Shown: in pieces, positions 1-8,204 of the stretch
Layout: every line of letters begins with the position of its first letter
Position numbering within the stretch: position 1 is the first letter of the stretch
IMG/VR virus record: IMGVR_UViG_3300012929_000031
Location: 1 to 42,387 of that record
Length of the DNA stretch: 42,387 nt
From: a virus
Strand: one strand, 5' to 3'
Translations under genes and position numbers: made by a program
Notes under the pieces: generated by a model
The model's database searches: none
Seen by the model: only the letters and a program-made list of their open reading frames with translations
Told to the model about the DNA's origin: nothing

Positions 1-391
1 GATCGTATACCTCCTATGGTTCAACTTGCGCTTACACCACTTTTTCCGCGGCGATTACGATCGAGCGTCCCACACCCACCCGTGGTGGTTCATCACGTTT
101 CCTTTTACGGCGTATTGGGAACAGGTATATGAAAAGGGAGTTTTCGTTTCGAATAGGCTAGTTCGCCGACTTAGATTTCATTGGAGGTCGTCGAATTTCG
201 AACATATAGTTTTGTATCCGGTCACGGTGGGGTTCGACCCGGCGTACCCCCAGTACAAAGAAGTCGCCGCTTGCCACAGAATGAAACCGTTCTGGACTTT
301 TGTGATCGCTGGCCGGCCCTGTAATGTATGGGGCTTTTATGGGACTTCTGGACTTCCGATGGCAAGTTCCATCCAATACGGTGACGAATGA
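1..391 (+). CDS. conserved phage protein, cupin-like, 5'-truncated
   Basis: The frame is open from the left edge, so the gene starts outside the window; the internal TTG at 26 is not a convincing start. The visible product has a pattern I associate with a small conserved phage protein of cupin-like appearance: LHHFFRGDYDRASHTHPWWF near the left edge, in which RGD..R..H.HPWWF recurs in phages, followed by short beta-type segments. A metal-binding role for the two histidines is inference. The stop overlaps the next start by 4 bp (ATGA), so the two genes are probably translated together. Function unknown. Confidence 0.6.
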   Translation, partial: IVYLLWFNLRLHHFFRGDYDRASHTHPWWFITFPFTAYWEQVYEKGVFVSNRLVRRLRFHWRSSNFEHIVLYPVTVGFDPAYPQYKEVAACHRMKPFWTFVIAGRPCNVWGFYGTSGLPMASSIQYGDE

Positions 392-1191
392 GGGATATAG
401 CAGTTGTCGTCTTCGCATGGGGCGGCTCTCGTCCGATTTATTCCGCATGGCACGCGGAGAATATGCGGAGAATGGTTGCCAAGCATCTGACTCTTCCGCA
501 TCGCTTCGTTGTTGTCACCGATAACATAGATGTTCACAAAGACGCTGGTTTGCAAACATATCCTTTATGGGCATGCCCGAAGCATGATGAGCTTCGAACC
601 AATTGGATCAATTGCTATGTTCGCCTGGGGTTGTTCGAAAAGTATATTGGTGGCGCCATCGCTTCACGCATTCTCGCTCTCGATCTCGACGCGGTGATTC
701 GCGCGCCAATCGACGATCTCTTTGACGGTGACGAGCCGTTCAAGGTGTTGGCGATGAACGACCGAGATCATCTGCAAGGCGCGCTATTCCGCGTAGACCC
801 CGGTCTCGTTTCTCCTTGTCCGTGGGACCACTATATGCGGAACGATGAGACACAAGTATTCGAGCGCAGTGCGAAATGGATCGGCAGCGATCAGGCGATT
901 CTGTCGGAGATGTTCTACGACGACGTGCGCTCCGGAAAAATTCCTAACTGGTCGCAAGACGATGGCATCTCAATCAATGAGTTCGAAGCGCCATGGCGCA
1001 TATTCTTCCGCACCAGCAACCGCAAATGCTGGTTCCCCGACATGCCTGAGCAAGCGGAGTATCTCGCGCAGTCGGACCGAGAGAGCGTGCCGGAAGCGCT
1101 ACTGCCCCGGATTATGACCCCGCCTCCGGTCGTACCGGGGAGAATGACGATTCAGCGCCAGCGCCGACGCGGTGGCGGGAGAGGCTGGTAG
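388..1191 (+). CDS. putative glycosyltransferase (GT-A fold, DxD)
   Basis: The 267-residue product has the hallmarks of a nucleotide-sugar glycosyltransferase: an N-terminal strand (IAVVVFAWG), a strand ending VVVTDN near 41-46, and a DxD-type site in LALDLDAVI (Asp99 and Asp101) that would bind metal and the sugar nucleotide. The C-terminus is basic and Arg-rich and looks disordered. Such proteins occur upstream of phage head genes and may glycosylate virion or host components; the acceptor is unknown. It starts in a 4-bp overlap with the preceding gene and ends with TAG. Confidence 0.6.
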   Translation: MRDIAVVVFAWGGSRPIYSAWHAENMRRMVAKHLTLPHRFVVVTDNIDVHKDAGLQTYPLWACPKHDELRTNWINCYVRLGLFEKYIGGAIASRILALDLDAVIRAPIDDLFDGDEPFKVLAMNDRDHLQGALFRVDPGLVSPCPWDHYMRNDETQVFERSAKWIGSDQAILSEMFYDDVRSGKIPNWSQDDGISINEFEAPWRIFFRTSNRKCWFPDMPEQAEYLAQSDRESVPEALLPRIMTPPPVVPGRMTIQRQRRRGGGRGW

Positions 1192-1223
1192 ATTCTGTCA
1201 AATAGCTGGTGTATTCTAAACGC

Positions 1224-2336
1224 ATGGAGTACACCTTCGACAAACGCACTATCGACAACAACGGCCATTTGCACGTCCCGAATTGCCGTGTAACTAAGGC
1301 TTCTGTCGACAAATATCTCGGCGCGGAGACGCGCGGCTCATCTGTGCGCGGCTTTGCCGCGATGGATGTGATCTCGATCTATCGCGACGAACAAGAACTC
1401 ATCAAGTCGCTCTCATCGTTCGACACTGTTCCATTGATGGTCGAGCACGTCATCACGACGGCCGATGACCCGAAAAAAGATCTACTTGTCGGCGCTGCGA
1501 CGAACCCGCGCTGGGAAGCACCCTATATAATCATGGACTTGACCATTTGGGATCAAGCCGGGATCGATCTAATCGAATCGAAAGAACAGGCGGAACTAAG
1601 CGCCGGTTACTCTCGTGATCTCGATTGGACTGCGGGAAAATCTCCGAGCGGCTTGCAATTCGATGCGCGCATGTTTAACATAAAGTGCAATCACGTTGCG
1701 CTAGTTCGAAAGGGTCGCGTCGATGGCGCGCTCGTAGCGGATAAGGCCCCAGAGGTTTCCATGTTCGACAAGTTAAAGTTTCCGAAGATCGTCGCCGCGC
1801 TGTTTAGCGCGCTGAACATCACGCCGAAAGCGGAAAGTGCTTTGGCGCTCGATGCCGCGCTCGAATCGGAAATCGTTGTCGACGCCGCGAAAAAGGAACC
1901 AGTTGTCGAGGCCGTTAAGGAACTGACCGAAGACGAAAAGGTCGCTAAGGCGAAAAAGGATAAGGAAGATTCCGAAGCGGCTGCGAAAGTCGCCAAGGAA
2001 AAAGAAGACGCGGCATCATGCGCAATGGATGCGAAGATCAATGAGGCTGTGGCGGCCGCTGTCACTGCGGCGGAATCTCGGGTTTACGCCCTATGTGCCG
2101 CAAAGTCGGACGTTGAAGAAGTTGTCGGCGATGTGTCGCTCGACAGCGTCGAAAAAGTTTATCGTTTCGCGTTGACCAAGGTCGGCGTGGAACACGAAGC
2201 GGTTGCTGCCGACGCACTACCGGCTTTGTGGGGATCAAGTCAAAAGCCGTCGGGCGTTTCGTTGGACTCCGCGCGTCACGAACCGTTCGATATCACCGCT
2301 CTCTTTCCTGGCATCGGTCTCATTCGCAAGGGTTAA
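1224..2336 (+). CDS. DUF2213 prohead protease with C-terminal scaffold-like region
   Basis: The 370-residue product begins with a protease-like domain of the DUF2213 type; VPLMVEHV, the AELSAGYSRDLDW block and NHVALVRKGRVDGALVADK match that family. The second half (about residues 190-290) is rich in Ala, Lys and Glu, predicted helical, like a scaffolding segment fused behind the protease. This fits its place just ahead of the cement and major capsid genes: it would assemble and then mature the prohead. A GTG at 1209 is an alternative start adding five residues; neither start has a strong Shine-Dalgarno. I chose ATG 1224. Confidence 0.8.
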   Translation: MEYTFDKRTIDNNGHLHVPNCRVTKASVDKYLGAETRGSSVRGFAAMDVISIYRDEQELIKSLSSFDTVPLMVEHVITTADDPKKDLLVGAATNPRWEAPYIIMDLTIWDQAGIDLIESKEQAELSAGYSRDLDWTAGKSPSGLQFDARMFNIKCNHVALVRKGRVDGALVADKAPEVSMFDKLKFPKIVAALFSALNITPKAESALALDAALESEIVVDAAKKEPVVEAVKELTEDEKVAKAKKDKEDSEAAAKVAKEKEDAASCAMDAKINEAVAAAVTAAESRVYALCAAKSDVEEVVGDVSLDSVEKVYRFALTKVGVEHEAVAADALPALWGSSQKPSGVSLDSARHEPFDITALFPGIGLIRKG

Positions 2337-2339
2337 AAC

Positions 2340-3083
2340 ATGAGTCTCAATCGCAATCAAGGTTTTCCGACCTTCGTCAATCGGCATCTTGCCCCCGGCG
2401 TCGTGGGCGCATTTGCCTCCATGAACCCGCGCGCAGTTGTCCTGGCCGGTCCCGGTGCTTTTCTCGCCGATGATTCGCCCCCGGTAACAGTGGGTCATTT
2501 CGCTTGGGGAGTACCTACAACGGGAATCGCCAACAGTGACGTGCAGTCCGCCTCGTTCCTGGGCTTTGTCGCCAATGAAGGCCAAACTGTTATCACCGAT
2601 TTCCTCGGCGTTTCGCGTCTCGCGGTACAAGCCGGCTTCCCCGTGACCCTTTACAGCCATGGCGACTTCTGGGCGTTCGTCAATCAGACAAGCGGCTTGG
2701 CGGTTGCCGTCGGTGACGTGATTTACGCGACTGCGGCAACCGGCGAACCGACGACCGATTCGGCCAGTGCCGCGAACCCGGATACGGGCTTCCATGCTGC
2801 TACCGCCGCTCCGGCTGCGGTTACTTCGTCTGCGTCTTCACTGGCGACTACAGGCATCCTTACGGTCGGTGCGACGCTTGTCGGTACGATCATTCCGGGT
2901 GACGGCAACAGCGTTGTCGTGAACGGCACGAATGTCCCGCAAAATACGTTCATTCAGTATCAGTTGACCGGTACGGCCGGTAGCACGGGTACATACCAGA
3001 CCAGTTCGCGCGGAGTCGTTGTCGGCAGCGAAGCGATGACGTTCAGCACGGGTCGCCTCGTCAAAATCACCCGTACCTTCTAA
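2340..3083 (+). CDS. capsid structural cement protein (gp24-like)
   Basis: The 247-residue product resembles the gp24-like capsid cement/decoration family: an N-terminal NPRAVVLAGPGAFLADD, then a beta-rich core with VTVGHFAW, GFVANEG and PVTLYSHGDFWAFV. It would sit on the outside of the head shell and stabilise it. The C-terminal ~80 residues are a Thr/Ser/Gly-rich beta domain starting with an Ala-rich linker and may be exposed. It lies between the protease/scaffold gene (3-bp gap) and the major capsid gene. A shorter relative lies directly after the capsid gene (4241-4690). Confidence 0.75.
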   Translation: MSLNRNQGFPTFVNRHLAPGVVGAFASMNPRAVVLAGPGAFLADDSPPVTVGHFAWGVPTTGIANSDVQSASFLGFVANEGQTVITDFLGVSRLAVQAGFPVTLYSHGDFWAFVNQTSGLAVAVGDVIYATAATGEPTTDSASAANPDTGFHAATAAPAAVTSSASSLATTGILTVGATLVGTIIPGDGNSVVVNGTNVPQNTFIQYQLTGTAGSTGTYQTSSRGVVVGSEAMTFSTGRLVKITRTF

Positions 3084-3144
3084 GGCACGGGCGGTCATCA
3101 AAGGTTTCTAGGGCACAACAGCCACAAGTTTAAGGGTCAAGTAC

Positions 3145-4248
3145 ATGCGCACCAATTTCTCGTTCGACGCCGCTAAAGTCCGCGAAGTGATTCTCGCCGG
3201 TAACGAAGCGGACATCTTTGCCGCTCTCGCCGAAGCGGGTGTCACGTTTGATTCCCGTTTGGGTAAGATTGGCTTCCTGAAGCAAGCGGCCAATGCAACC
3301 AAACTGCGTGTGGACGCGGCCAGCGGTGCGCTCGTGTGCGACGCGCAGCCGGAATTGGCTACGTTCGCGAACGCAGGTATCCCGGCATGGTTGGCCAACT
3401 ATTTCGATCCGAAACAGATCGAAGTGTTGTTCTCCCCCCTGCGCGCCACCGAGATTGTCGGTAGCGAAGTGCAGAAGGGCGATTTCACGACCGAATATGC
3501 GACGTTCACGACCATTGAATCGGTCGGCGAAGTGTCGAGCTATGGTGACTTCAACAATAACGGCATGACGAAGGCGAATGTCAATTTTCCGCATCGTCAA
3601 GCCTATCTCTATCAGGCGTTCACCAATTGGGGCGAGCGTGAGGCGGAGAAGTATGCGAAAGCTAAGGTCGACTGGGCCAATCAGCAATCAATCTCCAGCA
3701 TCAAAGTGCTGAACCGTTTCCAGAACGATTCGTACTTCTCGGGCATCGCGGGCCTACAAAACTATGGTCTGTTGAATGACCCCGGTTTGTATCCCTCGAT
3801 CGCTGCCACTACGGCTTGGGCGACCGCTACGCCGAACCAGATCTATGAAGACGTTCGTCGTCTGTTCGCGCAGCTTCAGAATCAGAGCGATGGCGTGATC
3901 GATGCGGATGCGCCGATGACTCTCGCGCTCTCACCAGTGAGCAACAGTGCACTCGACAAGGCGGATGCAACCTTCTACGGACGCACCGTGCGGATGACGT
4001 TGAAGGCGAATTATCCGAATATGGAAATCAAGACGGCTGTGCAATATCAGACGTCATCTGGCGAACTCGTGCAGTTGATCTGCCGCGAAGTCGACGGAAA
4101 GCAAACCGCCGAAACCGCGTTCAGCGTAAAGATGCGCGCGCATGCGGTGGTTGTCGGGCACAGCTCGTGGTCGCAGAAAAAGAGCCAAAGTACATATGGA
4201 ACAATCATTTACTACCCGTATGGGATTGCTTCTTTGATCGGTGCGTAA
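3145..4248 (+). CDS. major capsid protein, DUF2184 family
   Basis: The 367-residue product matches the DUF2184 major capsid proteins of myovirus-like phages: PAWLANYFDPKQIEVLFSP, ATEIVGSEVQKGDFTTEYATF, the RQAYLYQAFTNWGEREAEKY helix and the C-terminal YYPYGIASLIG. About 367 residues is a normal length for an HK97-fold shell protein. It forms the icosahedral shell. A 61-bp leader separates it from the upstream gene, with AAGGG about nine bases ahead of the ATG, the longest gap in the head operon and consistent with a separately controlled, highly expressed gene. The stop overlaps the next gene by 8 bp. Confidence 0.88.
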   Translation: MRTNFSFDAAKVREVILAGNEADIFAALAEAGVTFDSRLGKIGFLKQAANATKLRVDAASGALVCDAQPELATFANAGIPAWLANYFDPKQIEVLFSPLRATEIVGSEVQKGDFTTEYATFTTIESVGEVSSYGDFNNNGMTKANVNFPHRQAYLYQAFTNWGEREAEKYAKAKVDWANQQSISSIKVLNRFQNDSYFSGIAGLQNYGLLNDPGLYPSIAATTAWATATPNQIYEDVRRLFAQLQNQSDGVIDADAPMTLALSPVSNSALDKADATFYGRTVRMTLKANYPNMEIKTAVQYQTSSGELVQLICREVDGKQTAETAFSVKMRAHAVVVGHSSWSQKKSQSTYGTIIYYPYGIASLIGA

Positions 4249-4690
4249 TCTTCGAGCGGGACAGTTCGCCTCCAGCAACCCCCGCTCAGTTCTTCTCGCC
4301 GGGGCCTTGGCGTATCGCGCCGACGGCCCCGACGGTGTTCAAGTAGGTGTTTTCGGTTGGGCTGATCCGAATACCGGGCTGGTCGACAATGTCCGAACTC
4401 TGTCTCGGCAACGCCTCGGCCTCATTCTTCCCATCATTGGTTTCCGTACGATCCCACGCTTGTGGGATGTTATTCCCCCGGGTTACGAAGTAACACTGGC
4501 CTCTGCGGGCGATTTCGTCGTTTCATTTCCCGGTGGCGCGGTTGTCGGTCAGGACGTGCGAGCGTCTCTACTTGACGGCTCGCCAGTTTCCGGGGAGACT
4601 TCCGGCACTGAGGGCACTCCTTGGGTGGTCATGCAAAATGCGGCACCCGGTGAACTCTGCGTCATATCTAGCTGGAGTCGCATGCAATGA
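4241..4690 (+). CDS. second cement-like protein, paralogue of 2340-3083
   Basis: The 149-residue product aligns with the N-terminal part of the cement protein before the capsid gene: NPRSVLLAGALAYRADG against NPRAVVLAGPGAFLADD, VQVGVFGWADPNTG against VTVGHFAWGVPTTG, and YEVTLASAGDFVV against FPVTLYSHGDFWA. It lacks the Thr-rich C-terminal domain. Start is GTG, overlapping the capsid stop by 8 bp, which implies translational coupling to the capsid gene. Likely a second head decoration protein; position and similarity are seen, the role is inferred. Confidence 0.65.
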   Translation: MRNLRAGQFASSNPRSVLLAGALAYRADGPDGVQVGVFGWADPNTGLVDNVRTLSRQRLGLILPIIGFRTIPRLWDVIPPGYEVTLASAGDFVVSFPGGAVVGQDVRASLLDGSPVSGETSGTEGTPWVVMQNAAPGELCVISSWSRMQ

Positions 4691-5106
4691 GTACAGATGT
4701 CGTCATCGTCGCTTGTAAATTACCTGCCGGTCTCATTATCGAGGTTGGCACGCTTGGTCAGGATGACCATTACCGTGTGGAAGTCGCTGGTCCAAACACC
4801 TCGCTCCGCACTGGTCGTCCCGGCGGAATTCTTGTCGGGGGCTATGCGTTCTCGCCGGTTCGTCGCGATGCGTGGGCCGAATTCGTTCGCACCCACAAAA
4901 ACGCCGCGTATTTGAAGAATCGCGCCGTGTACGCCGAAGATTCGCTCGACAAGGCACAGGCCGCCGCGTTGACTGACGGCAACACCCTACTCGGCTTCGA
5001 GCGTTTGAATCCCGATAAATTGCCGGATGGCCTTGAGCCGGATGCGGACCACTTGAAGGCTGCTAAACGCGAAGCCTCGAAACTGAACGCCGGACTCCCG
5101 GAGTAA
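4687..5106 (+). CDS. conserved phage head-region protein, unknown
   Basis: The 139-residue product is not one I can name. The first half is beta-rich with a glycine-rich segment (TGRPGGILVGGYAFSPV) and the second half is a charged helical region (FVRTHKNAAYLKNRAVYAEDS) with many Asp, Lys and Ala. There is no signal peptide or membrane segment. It starts in a 4-bp overlap with the second cement gene and ends one base before the connector gene, so it belongs to the head operon; a minor head or head-completion role is inferred from position. Confidence 0.7.
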   Translation: MSTDVVIVACKLPAGLIIEVGTLGQDDHYRVEVAGPNTSLRTGRPGGILVGGYAFSPVRRDAWAEFVRTHKNAAYLKNRAVYAEDSLDKAQAAALTDGNTLLGFERLNPDKLPDGLEPDADHLKAAKREASKLNAGLPE

Positions 5107-5107
5107 C

Positions 5108-5590
5108 GTGACGATCGCAGCTTGCCCACCGCCGAGTACTCCTATTCACGGGGTCGTGACTTTCGTCCCCGGCGACTTCAAAACCGCGTATCCGGAATTC
5201 GCCACGATTGCCGATGCGGTACTCATGGCGAATTTCTCTCTTGCGACACTGCAACTCAACAACTCATGCGGCTCGACCGTTTGTGATGCTCCGCTTCGTG
5301 AGCTGCTTCTGAACCTGCTTGTTGCCCATATCACCACGTTGCGCAACGGCGCGAACGGCCAGCCGGCTCCTGGCATGGTCGGGCGCATTGGTTACGCGAT
5401 CGAGGGAAGCGTGGCGGCTACCGCCGAGATGGGGCCGCAAGTTTACGGGCAGGGGTATTACAGCCAAACGCAGTGGGGGTCTGCATATTGGGCCAGTACT
5501 TCCCGTTGGAGGCAGGCCGTTTACGTGCCGGCGCCAGTCACTTGTGCGGACATACTCGTTCCAGGTTTTTTCCCTACTCCCCGATGGTGA
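5108..5590 (+). CDS. head-tail connector, DUF4054
   Basis: The 160-residue product fits DUF4054: a start region FKTAYPEFATIADAVL, a helix ending LLLNLLVAHITTL, and the family motif GRIGYAIEGSVAATAEMG, then an aromatic stretch (YYSQTQWGSAYWASTSRWR). Members form the adaptor ring under the portal in contractile-tail phages. It begins with GTG one base after the preceding stop and is followed by a GTG-started connector gene, so three consecutive head-completion genes use overlapping or abutting starts. Confidence 0.8.
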   Translation: MTIAACPPPSTPIHGVVTFVPGDFKTAYPEFATIADAVLMANFSLATLQLNNSCGSTVCDAPLRELLLNLLVAHITTLRNGANGQPAPGMVGRIGYAIEGSVAATAEMGPQVYGQGYYSQTQWGSAYWASTSRWRQAVYVPAPVTCADILVPGFFPTPRW

Positions 5591-5596
5591 TCGCTT

Positions 5597-6064
5597 GTGC
5601 GAGCCATCTTTTCCACTGCCGATGCTAAGAGAACCTTAGAGCGAGCGTTGATGAAGCGCTACAAAGCGCTCACGTCGGCGAAAGACGTCGATGTCGGATT
5701 CTTTCCCCAACACACCCACCCCGAGGCACACGTGCCGGTGGCGACCGTTGCTGCATGGCAGGAGTGGGGGACCAATGGCCTCCATCCAACGCCGCCTCGG
5801 CCGTTCATGCGGTACTCGATAGAAAACTATTCGGCTGAGTGGGCGGAGATAATTCGGGTATCATTGAAGGCGACCAATTACGACGCTAAGGCGACACTGA
5901 CAGCTGTCGGACAGCTCGTGACAATGAGGATCCAGGGCGTCATTAAGACTTGGTCAGAGCCGCCCAATGCGCCTTCTACGGTCGCAGCGAAGGGCTTTAA
6001 CAACCCGCTGATCGAGACTCAGTACATGGTGCGACACGTGACTTACAAGGTGAACACGAAATGA
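5597..6064 (+). CDS. head-tail connector / neck protein (HK97 gp10-like)
   Basis: The 155-residue product matches small neck/tail-completion proteins: VGFFPQHTHPEAHVPVATVAAWQEWGT, then TPPRPFMRYSIE, a helix, and a C-terminal APSTVAAKGFNNPLIET followed by a strand (VRHVTYKV). The motifs VA..A.WQEWGT, PPRPFMR and KGFNNPLI(E/D)T are typical. Start is GTG at 5597. It would sit between connector and tail terminator. The stop overlaps the next ATG by 4 bp. Confidence 0.72.
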   Translation: MRAIFSTADAKRTLERALMKRYKALTSAKDVDVGFFPQHTHPEAHVPVATVAAWQEWGTNGLHPTPPRPFMRYSIENYSAEWAEIIRVSLKATNYDAKATLTAVGQLVTMRIQGVIKTWSEPPNAPSTVAAKGFNNPLIETQYMVRHVTYKVNTK

Positions 6065-6516
6065 ATTTGCACGCAGTGACTCGAGGCACGATTACTTCGG
6101 TGAATGCCGATCAGATCGGTATCTGGCGCAAGTCGACCGGTAACAGTGTCACCCCCGGCGGTCGCGTCATTCCGCTTTACGACGACGTAACCCCTGTTCC
6201 GATTCAGGTTCAGGCGCTCTCGGGCCGCGATCTGCGGCATGTCAACTATCTCGGAGTGCAAGGCGTGCGCCGATCGGTTTACATGTATGGCAACGTACAG
6301 GGGATCAATCGGCCGAATAATCAAGGTGGAGACCTGTTAGTATTTGCCGAGGTCCCAGGCGACACGTCGAAGACCTGGCTCGTCGCGATCGTATTCGAAA
6401 CATGGCCCGACTGGTGTCGCGTTGGAGTTTCCTTGCAGGTGCCGACGTTCGGAATCACTACGGAATCCGGCATATCTATCACAACGGAGAGCGGCGAAGT
6501 GCTGCGAACAGAATGA
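6061..6516 (+). CDS. conserved phage head-tail region protein
   Basis: The 151-residue product resembles a conserved myovirus protein found between connector and tail-terminator genes: NLHAVTRGTITSVN, IQVQALSGRDLRHVN, LGVQGVRRSVYMYGN and a C-terminal WLVAIVFETWPDWCRVGVSLQ. Relatives that I recall end near that last motif; this copy has about 24 more residues with a near-duplicated GITTESG/SITTESG, likely an addition. Its stop lies inside the start (ATGA) of an exported fibre-like gene that does not belong to the usual order. Confidence 0.65.
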   Translation: MNLHAVTRGTITSVNADQIGIWRKSTGNSVTPGGRVIPLYDDVTPVPIQVQALSGRDLRHVNYLGVQGVRRSVYMYGNVQGINRPNNQGGDLLVFAEVPGDTSKTWLVAIVFETWPDWCRVGVSLQVPTFGITTESGISITTESGEVLRTE

Positions 6517-7679
6517 AAAAGCTATTTTATACATTGACGGCTATTCTCGGTTTGTCAATCTGCGGATTGACGTTTGCGGATGTTCCAATTTCTGGACTGC
6601 CCGCCGGCACGACTCTCGGGGGCACCGAAGCGATTCCCGCGGTGCAAACGGCGGTTACGGTCAAGACGACTCCGGCCGCGATCAACACGTATGTCCAAGG
6701 CCAACTTACCTCGGCAATAGTGATCGGCAAATTCACCGGATGTAGCGGCATTAAATATCTCGGCGCAGATGGTGCGTGCCATACCGTTCCCGGTGGCGGC
6801 GTTACGAGCGTGGCACTTACCGCCCCCGCCGGATTTAGCGTTACGGGTTCCCCAATCACTTCTAGCGGCACCCTGGGGATAACGGGTACTTTGAGCCCCT
6901 CCGCAGGGGGCACCGGGGCTACAACCCTTAGCGGCGTGCTAAGAGGCAACGGGACATCAGCAATCGATTCGGCAGCGGCCTCGGATGTCGTCAGTCTATG
7001 GTCGGGCACATGTAATGGGTCTTCTTTCTTACGTGGCGACGGGGCATGTGTTGCGGTGGCGGGTGGCGCGACTCTGGGCGCAAACACTTTCACTGGCCGA
7101 CAAACGGTAAGCTATAGCAATCCGAGTATCGACTACTATTCGACTTCGGGAACATCTGAGGAACATTGGTGGCGAACCGAGGTAAGCGCGGCGGGAGACA
7201 CATGGCGATTAGCGGGCGTATCAGATAACGGTCTAACCGTTTTCGATGTAATTTCGGCGACCCGCTTTCACAATTCCATCATACAGATTGACCTAGCCGG
7301 ACCGACTCAGGCGGACGACACGTTTAGTTTTGGAGCGGAAGTAGGCTTCAGCACCCAGGTAAGTAGCACGGCTGCGGCAGGGGACAACGACAACTATAAC
7401 CCCGGCGGCTCGATTGGATCGCGCACCTATTTTCGGTTGACGGCAGATGCTGGCGGATCGAACATTACCGGATTTCAGTCTGCCGCTACGCGCACCGTTA
7501 AATACCTCTGGAATGTCGGTACGGTTGGCAATATCGTGCTTAAAAATAATGCTGCGGGGTCAAGCGCCGGAAATAAGATTTTGACACCGGGTGCGGTGGA
7601 TTTTACGGTGCGGCCGGGCGGTGGCTGGATGATGATTTATGACGGCTCAAGTTCTGTTTGGCGCATCATGTCGAATTAG
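6513..7679 (+). CDS. exported tail-fibre-like protein with Sec signal peptide
   Basis: The frame is open upstream to 6402, but the ATG at 6513 overlaps the preceding stop (ATGA) and gives a clear signal peptide: MKK, a hydrophobic run (LFYTLTAILGLSICG) and a LTFA cleavage site before DVPISGLPAG. The 388-residue product then carries ISGLPAGTTLGGTEAIP, a common phage-fibre N-terminal motif, and two modules with paired cysteines (CSGIKYLGADGAC and CNGSSFLRGDGAC), then an Asn/Gly-rich beta domain. It shares modules with the long fibre-like protein at 19604-22291. Its place inside the neck genes suggests an inserted extra gene. Receptor-binding or surface role is inference. Confidence 0.7.
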   Translation: MKKLFYTLTAILGLSICGLTFADVPISGLPAGTTLGGTEAIPAVQTAVTVKTTPAAINTYVQGQLTSAIVIGKFTGCSGIKYLGADGACHTVPGGGVTSVALTAPAGFSVTGSPITSSGTLGITGTLSPSAGGTGATTLSGVLRGNGTSAIDSAAASDVVSLWSGTCNGSSFLRGDGACVAVAGGATLGANTFTGRQTVSYSNPSIDYYSTSGTSEEHWWRTEVSAAGDTWRLAGVSDNGLTVFDVISATRFHNSIIQIDLAGPTQADDTFSFGAEVGFSTQVSSTAAAGDNDNYNPGGSIGSRTYFRLTADAGGSNITGFQSAATRTVKYLWNVGTVGNIVLKNNAAGSSAGNKILTPGAVDFTVRPGGGWMMIYDGSSSVWRIMSN

Positions 7680-7682
7680 GCT

Positions 7683-8204
7683 ATGGCCATCATTGTCACG
7701 CCCACTCTCGATGAAGTGATGACGAAGGTTCGTGCCTTCCTTATCGCTATTGTTCCCGCGGGAACGCCTGTCATTCGAGGTCCGGTTAATCGCGCGGCGC
7801 AACCGGCGGTCGATCACATCATTTTCACACCAATCATGCGGAATCGCTTGCGGACCAACCTGCATGAAGACGACTCGGTTACTCAGGAAACGACAATTGA
7901 AGAGGGGGCAAAGGTCACTGTACAGTTTGATTTCTATGGAGAAAACGCCGGAGACTGGTCGGCATCGGCCGAAACGCTGTGGCGTGACGAATATGCATGC
8001 GACATATTGTCTCCGGAGGCACAACCGCTGTACACTGATACGGCAAACATGGTGCCCCTAGTAACTGGGGAAGATCAGTTTTTGGAACGGTTCGTTTTAA
8101 CCGCGACTCTTCAGTGGAACGTGCGTGTCACAGTGACACAGCAATCCGCGAATGTCTTGGACTACGATCTGATAAACGTTGACGTGAGGTTTCCGCCAGT
8201 ATGA
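7683..8204 (+). CDS. neck/tail terminator protein (gp12-like)
   Basis: The 173-residue product matches the phage neck-terminator family: an N-terminal helix (LDEVMTKVRAFLIAIVP), IIFTPIMRNRLRTNLH, a central VTVQFDFYGENAGDWSASAETLWRD, and a C-terminal strand pair (VLTATLQWNVRVTV). It would cap the tail tube and join it to the head. Its stop overlaps the sheath start by 4 bp. Position immediately before sheath supports the call. Confidence 0.75.
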   Translation: MAIIVTPTLDEVMTKVRAFLIAIVPAGTPVIRGPVNRAAQPAVDHIIFTPIMRNRLRTNLHEDDSVTQETTIEEGAKVTVQFDFYGENAGDWSASAETLWRDEYACDILSPEAQPLYTDTANMVPLVTGEDQFLERFVLTATLQWNVRVTVTQQSANVLDYDLINVDVRFPPV

